Source: Pogonophryne albipinna (Eukaryota; Chordata; Actinopteri; Perciformes; Artedidraconidae). From it: a stretch of DNA of 64,000 nucleotides. Below, piece after piece: positions 24,938-38,400 of this stretch; position 1 is the first letter of the stretch, and every line of letters begins with the position of its first letter. The notes beneath the pieces are model-generated. The model was not told where the DNA came from and did no database searches. It saw only the letters and a list, made by a program, of their open reading frames with translations. Made by a program: the position numbers and the translations under genes. The stretch covers positions 40,203,499 to 40,267,498 of the forward strand of contig CM053249.1 in NCBI GenBank assembly GCA_028583405.1, given 5' to 3'.

Positions 24938-25477
24938 TCATCCAATCACAGAGCTTGTTGACTTATCACGAGGTTTGTCAAAGCGGACAGGCGTCGTCAC
25001 AACAATAGCTGGGGATTGTGGGTAGTGTAGTCTCTTTGGCGCTCCACATTTCAGAGAAAACAAGTTGTTTCTCAGAATTGAAGGGGAAAAACACAAAAGC
25101 ATTGTACACAATTTAAACCTATCAATGTCGTTTAATTAACAAAGGTAATCTGGTGTTTTTGAGTTGATGAGTAGTGGAGATATCACTGTCAAATCAATCG
25201 ACAGTAAGGAGAATACTTACTTCCGGGTGTACAATTCTCCGCTATCCAATGGGAATGGACGCTCACATTGCCTTTAAGAGCTGCCGACATAAACGGATGC
25301 GGTGCTTCCATGAGCGTCAAATACCGCAGCCGATGGGAATACATTGCAATCAGTTGAAAGCTCTTTGCGTCCGTTTATGAAGCTGAAGGAGCCTCGGCGC
25401 GTCCCAACTGCACGCCACGGGACCCTGACCAAGCGTCACTCCTGGACGCTTAGGGAGTGAAAGTGTGTTGGCCAAAC
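24938..25477 (-). repeat. Right copy of the 540-bp inverted repeat
   Basis: Reverse-complement match to 7827-8371. Similarity fades at tccaatcacagagcttgttg on the left and at gtgtgttggcc on the right. Confidence 0.8.
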
Positions 25478-26156
25478 AGCCTTCAGACTAAAACACATTC
25501 ACTTATGGGGATGGGGGATATTTATCAGCTGCTTGTGTGACAGTCAGACAGTGAAAACTTTAAGTTAACGGGAGAATAAACTCTGGTAGATGAGCAGCAC
25601 TGCAGCGGGCAGTAATGCAGCTGAACCACATTAATAAACAATGCACCAAGGTATAAGGTTGGAGAAGTAGTTCTTTAATTTAATCTGGCTTCGTATGATT
25701 AAAAACTACCAGACGCAGTCCTCTATTGATGTTGTTGTGAGCGGTGTTACGGAGAAAATCAGCGACGTAAAACGCTGTGTGGGTCATAAGAAGGCACGTA
25801 AACGGTTACGTCATGACGCAAACAATGACGCAATAATTCACCTTTGAACCTGCATCTGTAACAATGAGTGGAACAAAGAAAAGTCGACATTGAGTGCCGA
25901 GTGTATAATGAGGAGTGGACAGCTAAATATTTGAAAGGATGGAGACAAGCAGTGGCCGGAAGTTTTGCCGGATATAAATAGGGGTGGCCGTGGTTCGAGG
26001 CAGAGTTTTAGGCGTGGCCATGCTCCTGAACCTATGTTAACAATTTAACCTCATATATGAACAAAGCCATTGTTTTAAATTAGACAATTACAATCAAAAT
26101 ATGAACAAAACATTTACAAGAACAACTCAATTGACCTGCTGTAGCCTAGCCTGAAC
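25478..26156. other. No gene recognised
   Basis: Unique-looking DNA between the inverted repeat and a hAT transposase relic; no supported exon. Confidence 0.5.
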
Positions 26157-26498
26157 TCAGACCTTCCTCCTGGTCTGCATGGATTTAAACTGGGTGCTCG
26201 CTTGTGCGTAATCAAACGCATCAAGGGAGATTGCTGCAGAGGCGATTGTCATTAAGTGTTGCGTTTTTGTCTGGGACAGACGACTTCTCATGGCCGTTTT
26301 GATATTGTTCTGAAGGCTGAAGCTGCGCTCTGCTGCTACACTGGAGACTGAAATTACCAGCAGCACTTCAGCCAAAGTTTTGTAATCGGGAAACTTTTCT
26401 CTCAGGGAAGTGATCAGAAGTCGGCAAGACTCTCTGAACGTGGGATTTCCCGATCCGGCAAGCACTCGCTTCACTGATATGTGATAGGTGGGTCGCAA
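26157..26498 (-). pseudogene. hAT transposase C-terminal dimerisation domain
   Basis: A 113-codon frame with LLVISVSSVAAERSFSLQN followed by IKTAMRSRLSQ. This is the conserved AERxFS region of the hAT family dimerisation domain, through which hAT transposases oligomerise. The catalytic DDE region is absent, so this is a 3' fragment or a derived host exon. No terminal repeats were located around it. Confidence 0.75.
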
Positions 26499-26549
26499 AT
26501 GGACGCGATGAACGGGAGATTTTTATTTATTTTTTAAAATACATTTTTT

Positions 26550-26620
26550 GGACCTCAGGCCGGAATCGAACCTCGGTCCTCGCGGGCGGTAGTGTACTGT
26601 TACAGCCGGAGACTCGCAAC
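26550..26620 (-). other. tRNA-like / SINE-head fragment (B box)
   Basis: On the - strand, 26572-26562 reads ggttcgattcc, a perfect Pol III B box in a T-arm-like setting. No complete cloverleaf or clear A box is seen, so this is a tRNA-derived relic rather than a tRNA gene. Confidence 0.4.
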
Positions 26621-26628
26621 GGCGGTGT

Positions 26629-26728
26629 ACTTTCACAGCACCGCTGCGCCGGAGCCTCGCAACAGCGGGTGTTTGCGGCGGCGGATGCGGCGGCGGATGC
26701 GGTACCGGCGCAGCGGCGCTGTGAAAGT
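26629..26728. repeat. 24-bp inverted repeat enclosing GCGGCGG repeats
   Basis: 26629-26652 and 26705-26728 are reverse complements with one mismatch. The 52-bp loop contains gcggcggcggat twice. It could form a GC-rich hairpin. Confidence 0.8.
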
Positions 26729-26879
26729 CCACGGCCCACCTATGCCAGAGCCAGCGGCCTACCGAAGGCAGCAGCCCACCAACCAAAGTCCCGAATCTCC
26801 CGATGGCCAATCCGAGCCTGCTCACACACACACAACTGAAACCAAAATCATTTACAGACATAGATTATGTAAAAATCTG

Positions 26880-27070
<191 letters not shown>

Positions 27071-27521
27071 AGCGTTGCAGTCGGGAAGAAAAGAAATGTG
27101 GAGCGGCATCTCACCACTTCATAAGGAGTTTAACCGTGACACTTTTCAAAATCCCGTTTGTGTCCCCCCACTTTACAAATAGGCCTATGTTTATTATTAT
27201 TTTTTAACGCAAGCCGTCATCGCCATGGAGGAGCACACAGCCTCTGCGAGCGAGCGAGAGAGAACGAGCTAGAGAGAGCACACTGGTTTGGTCATTTTTG
27301 CCAATGTGGTGGAAAACTAAACATTATTATTTTAAATATCTCCTAAGTAACAACGCAAACAAACCTGTCATTTGCTACTTCTCTTCCCCCAATATCAACA
27401 GCGTAGCACCGCCTCACATGTAAGCTAGCCGACTGAAGCTAGAGAATTATCCTTGGGACTCCTGTCTTTACTTTCTACTTCATCATCATTATTTATTAAA
27501 CTGAAGGCTATGTATATTTAT

Positions 27522-28487
27522 TAGTGCTGTCAAAATTATCGCGTTAACGGCGGTAATTCATTTTTTGAATTAATTGCGTTAAAATATTTAACGCATTTAA
27601 CGCATGTGCAGAATGGCCCGCCCCATACGTGCCACCAGTGGCAGCGCCAGGGTATGGCTGGGGTAGGCTACACCCATACCAAGAAATGGCTTAGTCCCAC
27701 CATGAAAAATGATGTTAAAGTAAGCAAAATAAAGTCTGCCAACTCGCGCGGAGTAAATTGTACAGACAGCAGTTAGTAAGATTGATTTCAGCAGCCACGG
27801 TTTTGAAAACTTTTGTCACGTAGTGATCGTCTTCTCAATAGAGCATCTTTGATAATGTCTTCTGGCCAATCAGAATCAAGATAACGGCGTGGTGTTGTTG
27901 CAGGAAGTCCTGACGGAGAATACTTTTGCTGTAGTACAGGGGTGCACATAACTGGTACGCAGGTTATGTGCGTAATCTGAAATGCGTACCGTCACTTGTG
28001 TCACAAAGCGCATTTGCGTACCGACGTACTTGTGAAGCTTTTCCAGAAGGCGGTTAGATCACCGGACGACAGAGTCGGTCTCCGTGTGCACAGACAGGGC
28101 TGCTGTTAACGTCGGTCTGTACAACGGAATTGTGCCAAAACTACGCCAACCGGCTGCGGAGGGAGACTCCCCCCCTTCACTGGAGAACTGCGCTAAAACA
28201 GCTGATCACAACGTTCACACTGTGGTCACGAAGTACTCCACTAGCCGCCGCCCCCCTCTGTCGACTTTCCTGAAGTACTCCCCCGTTGATAGAAATCAAC
28301 ACGTAATTAAGACCCCACGGTTTGATGATTGATAGGTGTGTGGGTTGTCTTTCATTTTGACACGCAGAAAAATGTTATAATAAACATAGATACTGTATGT
28401 TAAATGGATATATCCGCCTTCTTTCAATTATCTTTCCATTCCCACAACAATATACATAAATAAATGGCATATTTTGGACATAGTTCG
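27522..28487 (-). mobile_element. hAT-type non-autonomous element, truncated at one end
   Basis: Terminus tagtgctgtcaaaattatcg, then matches the element at 51985-53027 in opposite orientation through to tagttcga. About 80 bp including the other terminus are missing, so no duplication can be scored. Confidence 0.8.
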
Positions 28488-28702
28488 ATCTCTAGAGCGG
28501 GCATGGCGAGTGTACATTTGGCATGAACCGGTCACATGAGCGGAATCTGATAAGAGAAATTAGATTTTTTAATTAAAATAACTTTATGGAAAAATAAAAC
28601 AGAAATGTAATTAAAACAGAATTCTAACTGCATAGTATGAAACTCCATCTTGTGAACAGAGAGGGCGATAAGTCCGATGTTGATACAAATGTAAGGCAAA
28701 GA

Positions 28703-31700
28703 TCAGACAGTGGAGTCCAGGGTGTTCTCTGGGTCACAAGAGGTCATAAGCAGGAAGAGGCGTCTGGACAGCTCGGGGCCGACGTGGCGGGTCGTGGAGG
28801 TAACGCCTTCTCCTCTGCGGATCAGCAGCTCAGACAGCAGAGAAACACTCTCACGCTCACTCTGACATCGACTGTAGGCCTGCAGGAGACAGATAATTAT
28901 TTAATATAAACGAAAAAGAAAATGTACAATATGTTCAGATGCGTTTCTTTAAATGTGACCTAGAAGTGTTGCCTTTATTTCATAAAATATACATTTGGAG
29001 TAAGATCAGAAGCTGCTTCATAAAAACTGTTAGGATCCTTGCAGGACAATCAGTAAATAAAAACATAACAAAGAAAAGAAAATGCAGGAAATGTAAAAAG
29101 TGCAGGAAGAGAGAAAGAATGGATGAACGAAATCCCATAACCTCTACAGTCTATGTAAGATTTCTTACTTCTTCTGTAGACTGATCCATTGATTGAGGAA
29201 GGTTTTATGGTAGTTTTGTGATTTTACCAGATAGAAGTGATGGGCTGATATTAAGAGAAAAGCTATGTAGTCCTGTGTACCTTGTGGAGCAGCTGTGGGG
29301 AGGGATACGCTGCCAGGAGGGCGGAGGCCATGTCCGGACTGACTCTGTTTAGCTGCTGGATCTGTCTCCTCCACACCTGCAGCAGCCCCTTCCCAGCCTT
29401 ATCCACTCGCTGCCCCCCCGCCCACTCACTCTCGAGATAGAAGGAGAAGCCTGTCTTCTCCCTCTCTTGCCTGGAAACACAGAGGAACAGAAAGAAATTA
29501 GTTTTGATAAAAAAAAGCGTGTCAAACTAAAACAGGCGAAACTAAAAGCACTCACTTGAACGGGGCTTCTGCAACAGCTTTGGTTGTCATGGTGATGTGA
29601 TCTGAGAAGTCCTTCCAGGTTGACAGGAAGCAGACAGAGACACCATTGTGGAGCTGGAGATGCACCACTGCCTGAAAGGATGTAGGAGGACAGAACAGAG
29701 TGAATCCCTCCCTGCATGCCAAGTCGCTTAGCTTGCATCCCTGCGTCCCTCACTTAGTCCCATTTTTGGCTAATTTAAATAATTGATTCTAGAGAACAAT
29801 TATGGGTCGGTGTGTAGGAGACGCATTTAAGCTTATTTTGCTTTGATTTATTTGGAACCTTTATGAATACATTTTTCTGTTTCAGTGAGAGGTGCGCTTT
29901 GCTCAGGTGAGGGCGGGGCTAAAACCTTAAGTTGGAAGTGCGGTGTGGGGCAGCACGAAGCAGCAAAACCGTCATTGACACACAGACTTATTTTGAGTAA
30001 AAACATATTATTAGGATCTGCATTTTAAGTTTACGTTGCAAGGGGATATTGTTTTTGCATTTTGTTTTTTCTGGAAATAAAACGTTCAAGGGCAACCAAA
30101 ACGTCCAGTGGATTTTTTACTGCGAGTCTGACACTGCCTCCCAGCCCTAAGCCACATGTGGCCAAGAAAAATAACCTTTGAAATATGGAGTTATAAGACA
30201 AACTGTTGGATTTTGGCCACCACACCTATCATGCTATTTTTAGGCAATAGCATGGGTCTCAGATATGTAAAAAACATGTCTATGAAGTGTTTTGTTCAAA
30301 ATACCAAACAGATCACCCATTCTAGCCATGCCTCATCCCTATATTTCAACCCTGTCACTAAAGTGCTGGGGTGTAAAGCTTCTTTTTTTTGTAAACAATT
30401 GAAAAAAAAGAGAATAAAGAGGGGGCGGACCGTATGCCTGCTTATGCAGGACCTGGCAGATACTGTCTAAATGCTGCGATGAAACGCCCTTTCTTGTTCA
30501 AAACCACATCAAGGATTATTTCTGAAACAGTATGGAGCTCAAATGCTTTTTCTCTTGCCGGTTTACCACAAGGAGCCCTTTTTATATCCGGCTTCTTACA
30601 CATGCTCTCTCCAGTACAGCGTTAGCTCTGAGTGTTAGCAATGCTTGCTAATGTAAACACAGACCATGTTACGTCATCACACGTCGTGCATTGTTTCTGA
30701 TAGCAACGTTTCTGATAGGGCCGTGGGCGTAAAGCACACATTTAAGTAATGTTGTCATGACGCAGCAAATCTGGATCAGCTCCGTTGTACCTCCGTTTTT
30801 AGAGATGTGGGTAAGGAGGAAAAGAGAGAGGGTTTCCTTACACACCGGGGACACATATTTATGTATAAAAGACATTAAAAAGTGCATTTGCATAATAGGT
30901 GGTTAAGGGATACATGAATAATATATTTAAAACAATTATATAATTATTGATTAATTTAACAGAATATAAAAATGCTTTTGTCCTTCCTTCACTAAACCAC
31001 CCACCTCCTCCAGGTCGACCCGGGACACCTCAGGGAGAATCTGGGCTCCTCTGTTTTTCCTCCTCTTCTTCACTCCCCCCTCCTCACCTCCATTCTGTTT
31101 CTTTGTTTGTGACTTCTGCGATCTGAGGATAAAAAGTTTCACATGTTGTCACTCGGGTAAATCATATTTGTATACTGTATTATGTCTGCCTCCTGGATCT
31201 CCACTTTGAGGATGTTCTGCTTTTGTCTGTGATACATGTGAACATCTTTGAGTTTCAGATTGTTGGAAAAAATGAACAGTGCAGTATCAAGATATCCCCC
31301 TTAGGCTCTGGGAAATCATGTTGGGCAGTTTTTATTATTTTCTGCTGACACTGTGTGTAACTACCTGAAGTATTTCTCCAGGTCGAGGACCACCAGGCTG
31401 AGGGTCTTAGCAGGGTGACGTGTCTGATGCTGCTGCACCCAGGAGCTCAGCGTGGGACCGGAGCCTGCGCCATGCCTCTGCTCCTGACACACACACACAC
31501 ACACACAGTTCTAACTTGATGATCCAGGCTTATTATTATTATTTATACTATACTTGTAGCAGTACATAACATACAGACAACATACTTCTACTTATTATTC
31601 TATAACTAATCTGATGTCATTTTCTATTGGGTTACACTTGAATTCATATAATAATTATACTTACACTAACCTCTATATATATTTTCATGGCTCCATCTTG

Positions 31701-32404
31701 TTGCTGCTTGTTATTAGAATGTTTGATATTTCCCCATAAGGTTTATTACAGTTGCATCTGGTCTCATTAAGCAAAGGGGTCTATCACTCTGTTAATGTAA
31801 TTGTTCAAGTGTAAAGCAGCAGCTGACCTGAATGTAGCTGTGGGTCAGAGTGATGAAGTCATCAACGGTCATCTGCATCACAACAAGTGCCTCTCGTACA
31901 CACTCTGCATCCTCTGGCTGGACACATACATACATACAAGACATTTTTCACCTTTGCACGTTTTTTTTTCCTTTTCTTTATTATGTAATTTACAAAGACA
32001 TGCATAACAGGAAATACAATAATAAAATACAAGGACAATGCTTGCACACATAAAAAAACAAACAGAAGAATAACATAAGGGGTGGGGGGTTACAGTGTCA
32101 ATTGTATTTTCTGCATGCAAAAGGTCTTGTATGAGTACATGATATACGCCATAACATAGATATACTTTGATTTTTTTACAAAGGGGAGTGGCCCAGATCC
32201 AGGATTGACCTTATCGTGACCCATAGTCTATTATCTACCATATAAAAAATCTGATAGGAAGGAGGCAGCGTCTTCCATACTTTACATGTTCCTTCAGCCA
32301 TTTATTTAAGTCGAAGCATGGGCTTTCTGACATTCCTGTTCATTACAATGAGGCGTTTAGTTGAGAGGCATGCCTGTAATATTCACCCTTCAATAGAATG
32401 ATTG

Positions 32405-32483
<79 letters not shown>

Positions 32484-35400
32484 CACCTGTGCACAGGGGG
32501 CCCTCCTCATCCAGCTCACACTGCGTGGGATGCCTTGTTTCTCGATGGCGCAGTTACAGCCCAGAGCCTGCAGCACCGCCAGCAGAGTCCCGCCTCCTTC
32601 CAGCTGTAAGAGAGCTGCAAACAGAAACATTGAAGCATGTCCTCAACAAACCCTCACATTGCTCAAATAATGGCTGCAATGCATACAAGTATATGAATGC
32701 TGAAAAGATGACACTAAACAGCAATGCTGGCTTAGTTGTGTCATAAAAAGGTGAAGATCTCTATGATAAAATGATAATGAATTATTGTTAAAATATTTGG
32801 AATTATGAAAGTTATGAATATTTTGAAGTTCGAACAGAGTTTCACCGATGGAAAAATAGGGAAATCAAAAAACAGCAGAATTGTTACTGATGAAGAACAT
32901 ACACTAGACAATATGTATTGGGACATTCCTCTTAATCGTTGAATTCAGGTGTTTCATGCAGGTGTTTCATTCAGTCCCACTGCATCTTGTATCTATGTCA
33001 GGATATAATGTGTTTAGGAAGGAAAGACTGAAGGGAAAAGGAGGGGGTGTGTTGCTTTATGTGAGGAATACCATTACTTGTAGGGAGATTGCACTCCCAG
33101 CTAATATTGAGTTTGATTGTGTTGGTGTGGAAATCAAATTATCTGAGGAAATGTCCCTCACCATGATTTGCCTATATCGACAACCCACTGCTAAGGTGGA
33201 TTTCTATGACAAGGTAAAACTCATGCTGAATTCCTGTGACTCCAACAAAGAGCTAATTATTGTAGGAGACTTTAACATCAACTGGAATGACAAACAAAAT
33301 AGAAAGAGCTTAAAACGGATCATGGATAAACACAACTTAGTACAACTAATGGATCAACCGACTAGAATAACCAAAACCTCCAAGACTATGATAGATTTAT
33401 TATTTACTAACAAAGCTGACAGAATAGTTCAAACCTACTGACTGGTTTTTCTGACCATAATCTTGTTCTTTTTGCCAGGAAACTCACAAAAAGAAGGTTC
33501 ATGGCCACAGCTAAAACCCCTGCCTTCGGTTCTCGCTTCATCCCCAAAAACCTGCAACAACGTTTTATGGAGGCAGTGAAAATTAATTGGGGGGACACTC
33601 TCTCCTCTGAAGACATTGGTGAAAACAGTAATTGGTTTATATCTAAAATTATTAACGATGCAATGTCTTCCTTTTCAAGAAGAAGGTGCCTTAGGGACAG
33701 GAAGGAACATCATCTTCCCTGAATCTACAATGCAGGAATTTAATGAAATCCAGAGACCAACTATTAAAGCAGAGCTTGAAATCCGGACTATCCACTGATA
33801 GACAGAAATTCACTCATGCTCGTGACAAGGTAACACAAACAATAAGACAGGCCAAAGTTAACTTTTTCATCAATATAATTGAAGGTGCGAAAGGTAACGG
33901 TGAAAAAGTTTGGCAAATCTTAAATAAATTATTTGGTAAACATAAGAAACAGGAAAATAATGCTCTAGAATTAAAAATCAATGATGCCCTGATAAAAGAC
34001 CCTGCTGTATTGGCCAGCTCACTCAATGAGTATTTCATAAATAGTGCTCTAGACATTACAAAGCTCTTCTCGCCATCTGAGGTCTCACCTAGCCCGACTG
34101 TGGATACACACCCCATTTTTGACCTGGAGGAAATCACAGGCGTTGAGGTACAAAATATAATCTTAGGGTTAAGAGGTTCTAAGGCAGGGGTCTCAAACTC
34201 AAGGCCCGGGGGCATGCCACTTTACAGAAGCAGGTTGCCCATAAACTACATGTCCCACAATGCATTTTGTTTTGTGACATGCACACTGAAGAGACTTGCA
34301 ATTATTTGCCCTAGACTTCTGCTTTCAGACGTAGTTAATTACTAAGTTATTATCCTATCCGATAATAATCCAATTCAGAGGCAATAATGTAATATAATAC
34401 ATTATTTTATATATATATTATATATTTATATAGTTATAACCGGCCCTTTGAGTGCAACCTTTATGCAAATGTGGCCCGCAATGAAATTGAGTTTGACACC
34501 CCTGTTCTAAGGCTAGGGATGCATATGATTTCGACACCAATTTTATAAAGACACATATCGACAGTCTAATAAAACCAATTACTATGCTAGTAGTAAAGTG
34601 GTCCTGGAAAGTGGCCACGGTGACACCGATTTTTTTATCTGGGGATAAGGCAATGATGTCCAATTACAGACCTATCAGCATCCTCCCCTGTGTCTCTAAG
34701 ATAGCTGAGAAATGGGTGTCAAAACTAATCACCAAACATTTAGATAAAGGTTTCGCTCGACTCCACCCAATGCAGTTTGGCTTTCGTGCTCACCACTCCA
34801 CTGAGACAGCTAACTGTGTCTTTGTGGAAAAGGTTAAATGTATGTATGAGCCCATATGTAGGTGCTGTCTTCCTTGATCTCAGGAAGGCTTTTGACACTG
34901 TTAAATGAGCTCCTTACAAAGCTCATTTCAATTTTTCGGCAGCTTTAATACATTGGTTAAAGTCTTACTTATCGAACAGAAAACAGTGTGTTTAGGTCAG
35001 CGGTGCCAAATTGCCCTACCTTGTTGGGGTTCCAAAAGGTTCCATTCTTGGACCATTACTGTTTTCACTGTACCTTAATTACTTGCCTAATGTATGTCCT
35101 GAGTTGAATGTGAAAATGTATGCCGATGATGCGGTCATCTTTGTACACGGGAAAAAGACTGAAATAATCTCATCCTGTCTCTCAAATGCTTTGGACAAGG
35201 TTCAACACTGGCTGAACAACATTTGCTTCCAGTTAAATGTAAAAAAAACAGTATGCATGATATTCAGTAAACGACCAGTAAAAATCAAAGGATCTAATGT
35301 GTTTTTAAACGGAGCAGAAATATAACTAGTCTCCCAGTTCAAGTATCTTGGAGTCATAATGGACTCGAACTTGACTTTTAAGAAACATATTAAGAAAGCA

Positions 35401-38400
35401 TCCAATACTATTAAATTCAACTTGCAAAATGTTAAACAAATTAGACCTTTCTTAACTGTCAATGCTGCAAAGTCATACCTCCACTGTATGATTCTATCCC
35501 ACATTGAATAGTGTTTTACAAACTGGTCGTTTGCTTGTGCCACAAACCTTAAACTGATAGAACAGCTGTACAAGAGAGCTATTAAGGTGTTTGACAGAAA
35601 GCCATATTCATACCACCACTGTACCATCCTTGAAAAACACAATTTCTTGAGTTTTGACAATTTTAAGTATTTTTGTGTTTTATTTATAAATGTTTACTTG
35701 GACTGGCCCCCCCTCCCTTAGGGGAATTCTTCCACAAAAAACGCACTGGACGCTGCACTAGGTCAGAAACCAGAGGAGACTGTGAGGTCCACCGTAGACG
35801 GACCACTTTTGGACAACATTTACTTTCAATTAAGGGCAGCTCTTTGTGGAATAGCCTCCCAACTGAGATACGGGATTGTCCCACTCACAATAGTTTCAAA
35901 GGTCAACTCAAAGAATGGTTGAGAAACAAACAGACGTGCAATCACTAATTAAATGCACTTTAATACAGGGGTATCTCCTCTTGCACTTTACATGTCGTTG
36001 CTGCTATATTGTATTACCATGTCATACATACTTGTGTATGCTGCTCTTGCTCTCTTGCACCTTTTGTATAACATGTATTTTCTTTGTAAAATGTAAATTT
36101 CTTAAATGTTTTTTTGTGAGGGACTGTGGATGGAAATTAGCTGAAAGCTAAATCTGGCACTGTTACGACACATTTTAATGTTTTAGTGTTTATTACAGTG
36201 CATTGTCCCTCCGAAATAAACGATTAAAATAAATTAAAATAACATTTGTATAAAATCAAGCACCGAGCCATGCAGTCTGCCTTTACAAACATTTATGAAA
36301 GAATGGGTCGTTCTAAAGGGCGCACTGAATTTGAACGTGCTACTGTAATAGGATGCCACCGTTGCAACCAGTCAGTTCTTGAAATGTCTTCTCTCCTAAA
36401 TATTCTACGATCAACTTTAAGTGGTATTATTGCAAAGTGGAAATGTTTAGGAACCACAGCAACTCAGCCACGAAATGTCAGACCATGTAAAAGTGGCCAA
36501 AGCTCTGCTGACTCAATAAATGCACAGTTCCAGGTCTGGCATTGATATAAACACCAAAACTGTAGGAGCTTCATGGTTTTCATGGCCGAGTAGCTGCATC
36601 GAGCCTTACATCACCAAGCACAATGCCAAGCGTCGGATGGAGGGGTGTAAAGCACACCGCCACTGGACTCTGGAGCAGTGGAAACGTGTTCTGTGGAATG
36701 ACCAATCACGCTTCTCTATCTGGCAGTCTGATGGACGAGTCTGAGTTTGGCGAATGCCAGGAGAATGTTACCTGCCTGACTATTGTGCAACTGTAACGTT
36801 TGGTGGAGGAGAGATAATGCTATGTGTAGGTGGCCTAATACTTTTGTCTATATAGTGCAGAGGTGGGACCAAGTCATTGTTTTGCAAGTCCGAGTCAAGT
36901 CTCAAGTCTTTGCGCTCAAGTCCGAGTCAAGTCTCTGCGCTCAAGTCCAAGTCAAGTCTCAAGTCAGGATGGGCAAGTTCAAGTCAAGTCCAAGTCCTAA
37001 ACTTTGACAAAACAAGTCTTAAACAAGTCCTTATGTGCTTTTCAACAAATGTAATGACATCGATCAACAGCAGGGCCGTCCCTCCCTACAGGCCGATCAT
37101 GCAGGCTGTATGGGGCCTCACATTACGCAGGGGTCCTCGGCTTATGAGCTCGGCTTGTGCGCAGTTCTCAGCGCAGTTCCCCGCGCCGCCCCCCCCCCCC
37201 CGCTGATACGCGAGAGTGAGAGGTGACAAGGGGAGCACGTCTGTAACCCGACACCGTTGCAATGAATCGACATCTGACCAATCACGGCTTTGATACGGCC
37301 ACTAGTGCAGGTGAAGAGATGTCGGCAAAAAGACAGTTTCAGTCCGGCGCAAGCAAGAGGGGAACAAAAAAAAACATGAAGAAACTAGAGCATCACTCGA
37401 AGGTGGGTTATTGTATGAGTCAAATGTACAACTTGCGAATGTTGTATAAGTCAAATGTCAAACTTTTGCCAATTGCCAAAAAACATCAGCTGCAATTCAC
37501 GACATGAAGAAGGCAGTCTCTGCATAGCATATAGGCTAATGGAGATGCAGTTATTTCCAGCATTCTTTATTTACCATTCATTCAAGTATTTTATGCCTCC
37601 CTTGTATCTGCTAATGTACAGGAGGAAGAGTGATAAACTGTCTGTCTAGTTGGCTTACATAACAGTTAAAGTTTACAGCCTAAAAAACATGGAGCATTTC
37701 TTCCCCTTTTATTCGTCAATTTGCACATTTCGTGGTGATGCTCAGCCTCTCCCCTTAACTCCTAACAGTCATCATCATGTCAACCACAACACAGAGAAAT
37801 ACTGATAGAAATGTGTGTGTAGTTGCTGATACATTGCTGACAGAGGGAACTACATTTGAATACAGATTTAAGAAATATCAGTTTTTGAGCATGTCATAAG
37901 CATGTTTTGTCTTGACTATATTACAACTATATTATAATAAAACAATATAGTATTTATATTATTGAATTGATTATGATTATTATTATTATTATTTGAAGTA
38001 GTTTATTTGCATTAATCATATTCTAATCTTTTTGAGGCTAGTATTTGGCAGGAAATGCATACTGAACGACATACATGCACATTTACCTCACTGTATAAAA
38101 AGTAACTGTGTTGATAATAATAATAAACAGGAATTATATTTGCAAAGTACTTTGTTTCTAAAAAAAAAAAAATTCACTGTCGGATGGGGGGGGGGGCTCA
38201 TCTCACAATGTCGCTTGGGGCCCCAAGTTGGCCAGGTACGGCCCTGATCAACAGAATAATACTTAATAATCAAACTGCCCTTTATTAGTCACATTAATAA
38301 TTTAATAATCCATTTTATCTCTGCTGGTAAAGTAACGTGTTTTTTCTATTTTAAGAGGGATAAGTAAGGTAATGCTACCGTGACGGTTTGATTCAGAAGG

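Larger units (their letters stand above)
32950..36235 (+). mobile_element. Rex1-like LINE in the large eme1 intron (antisense to the gene)
   Basis: Degenerate non-LTR element with endonuclease and RT parts and a 3' end containing gctaaatctggcactgtt and repeated aataaa-like motifs. It is split by a hAT MITE at 34185-34504. The Rex1 assignment is from motif style ([18 protein letters not shown]) and is less certain than the LINE call. Confidence 0.8.

Noticed and set aside
26550..26620. Complete tRNA gene
   Set aside because: Only a B box and a T-arm-like piece are visible; no acceptor stem or A box could be paired.
28084..28332. 82-codon frame inside the truncated hAT as a captured gene
   Set aside because: The matching region of the fuller copy (52248-52445, - strand) has frame differences, so coding constraint is not supported.
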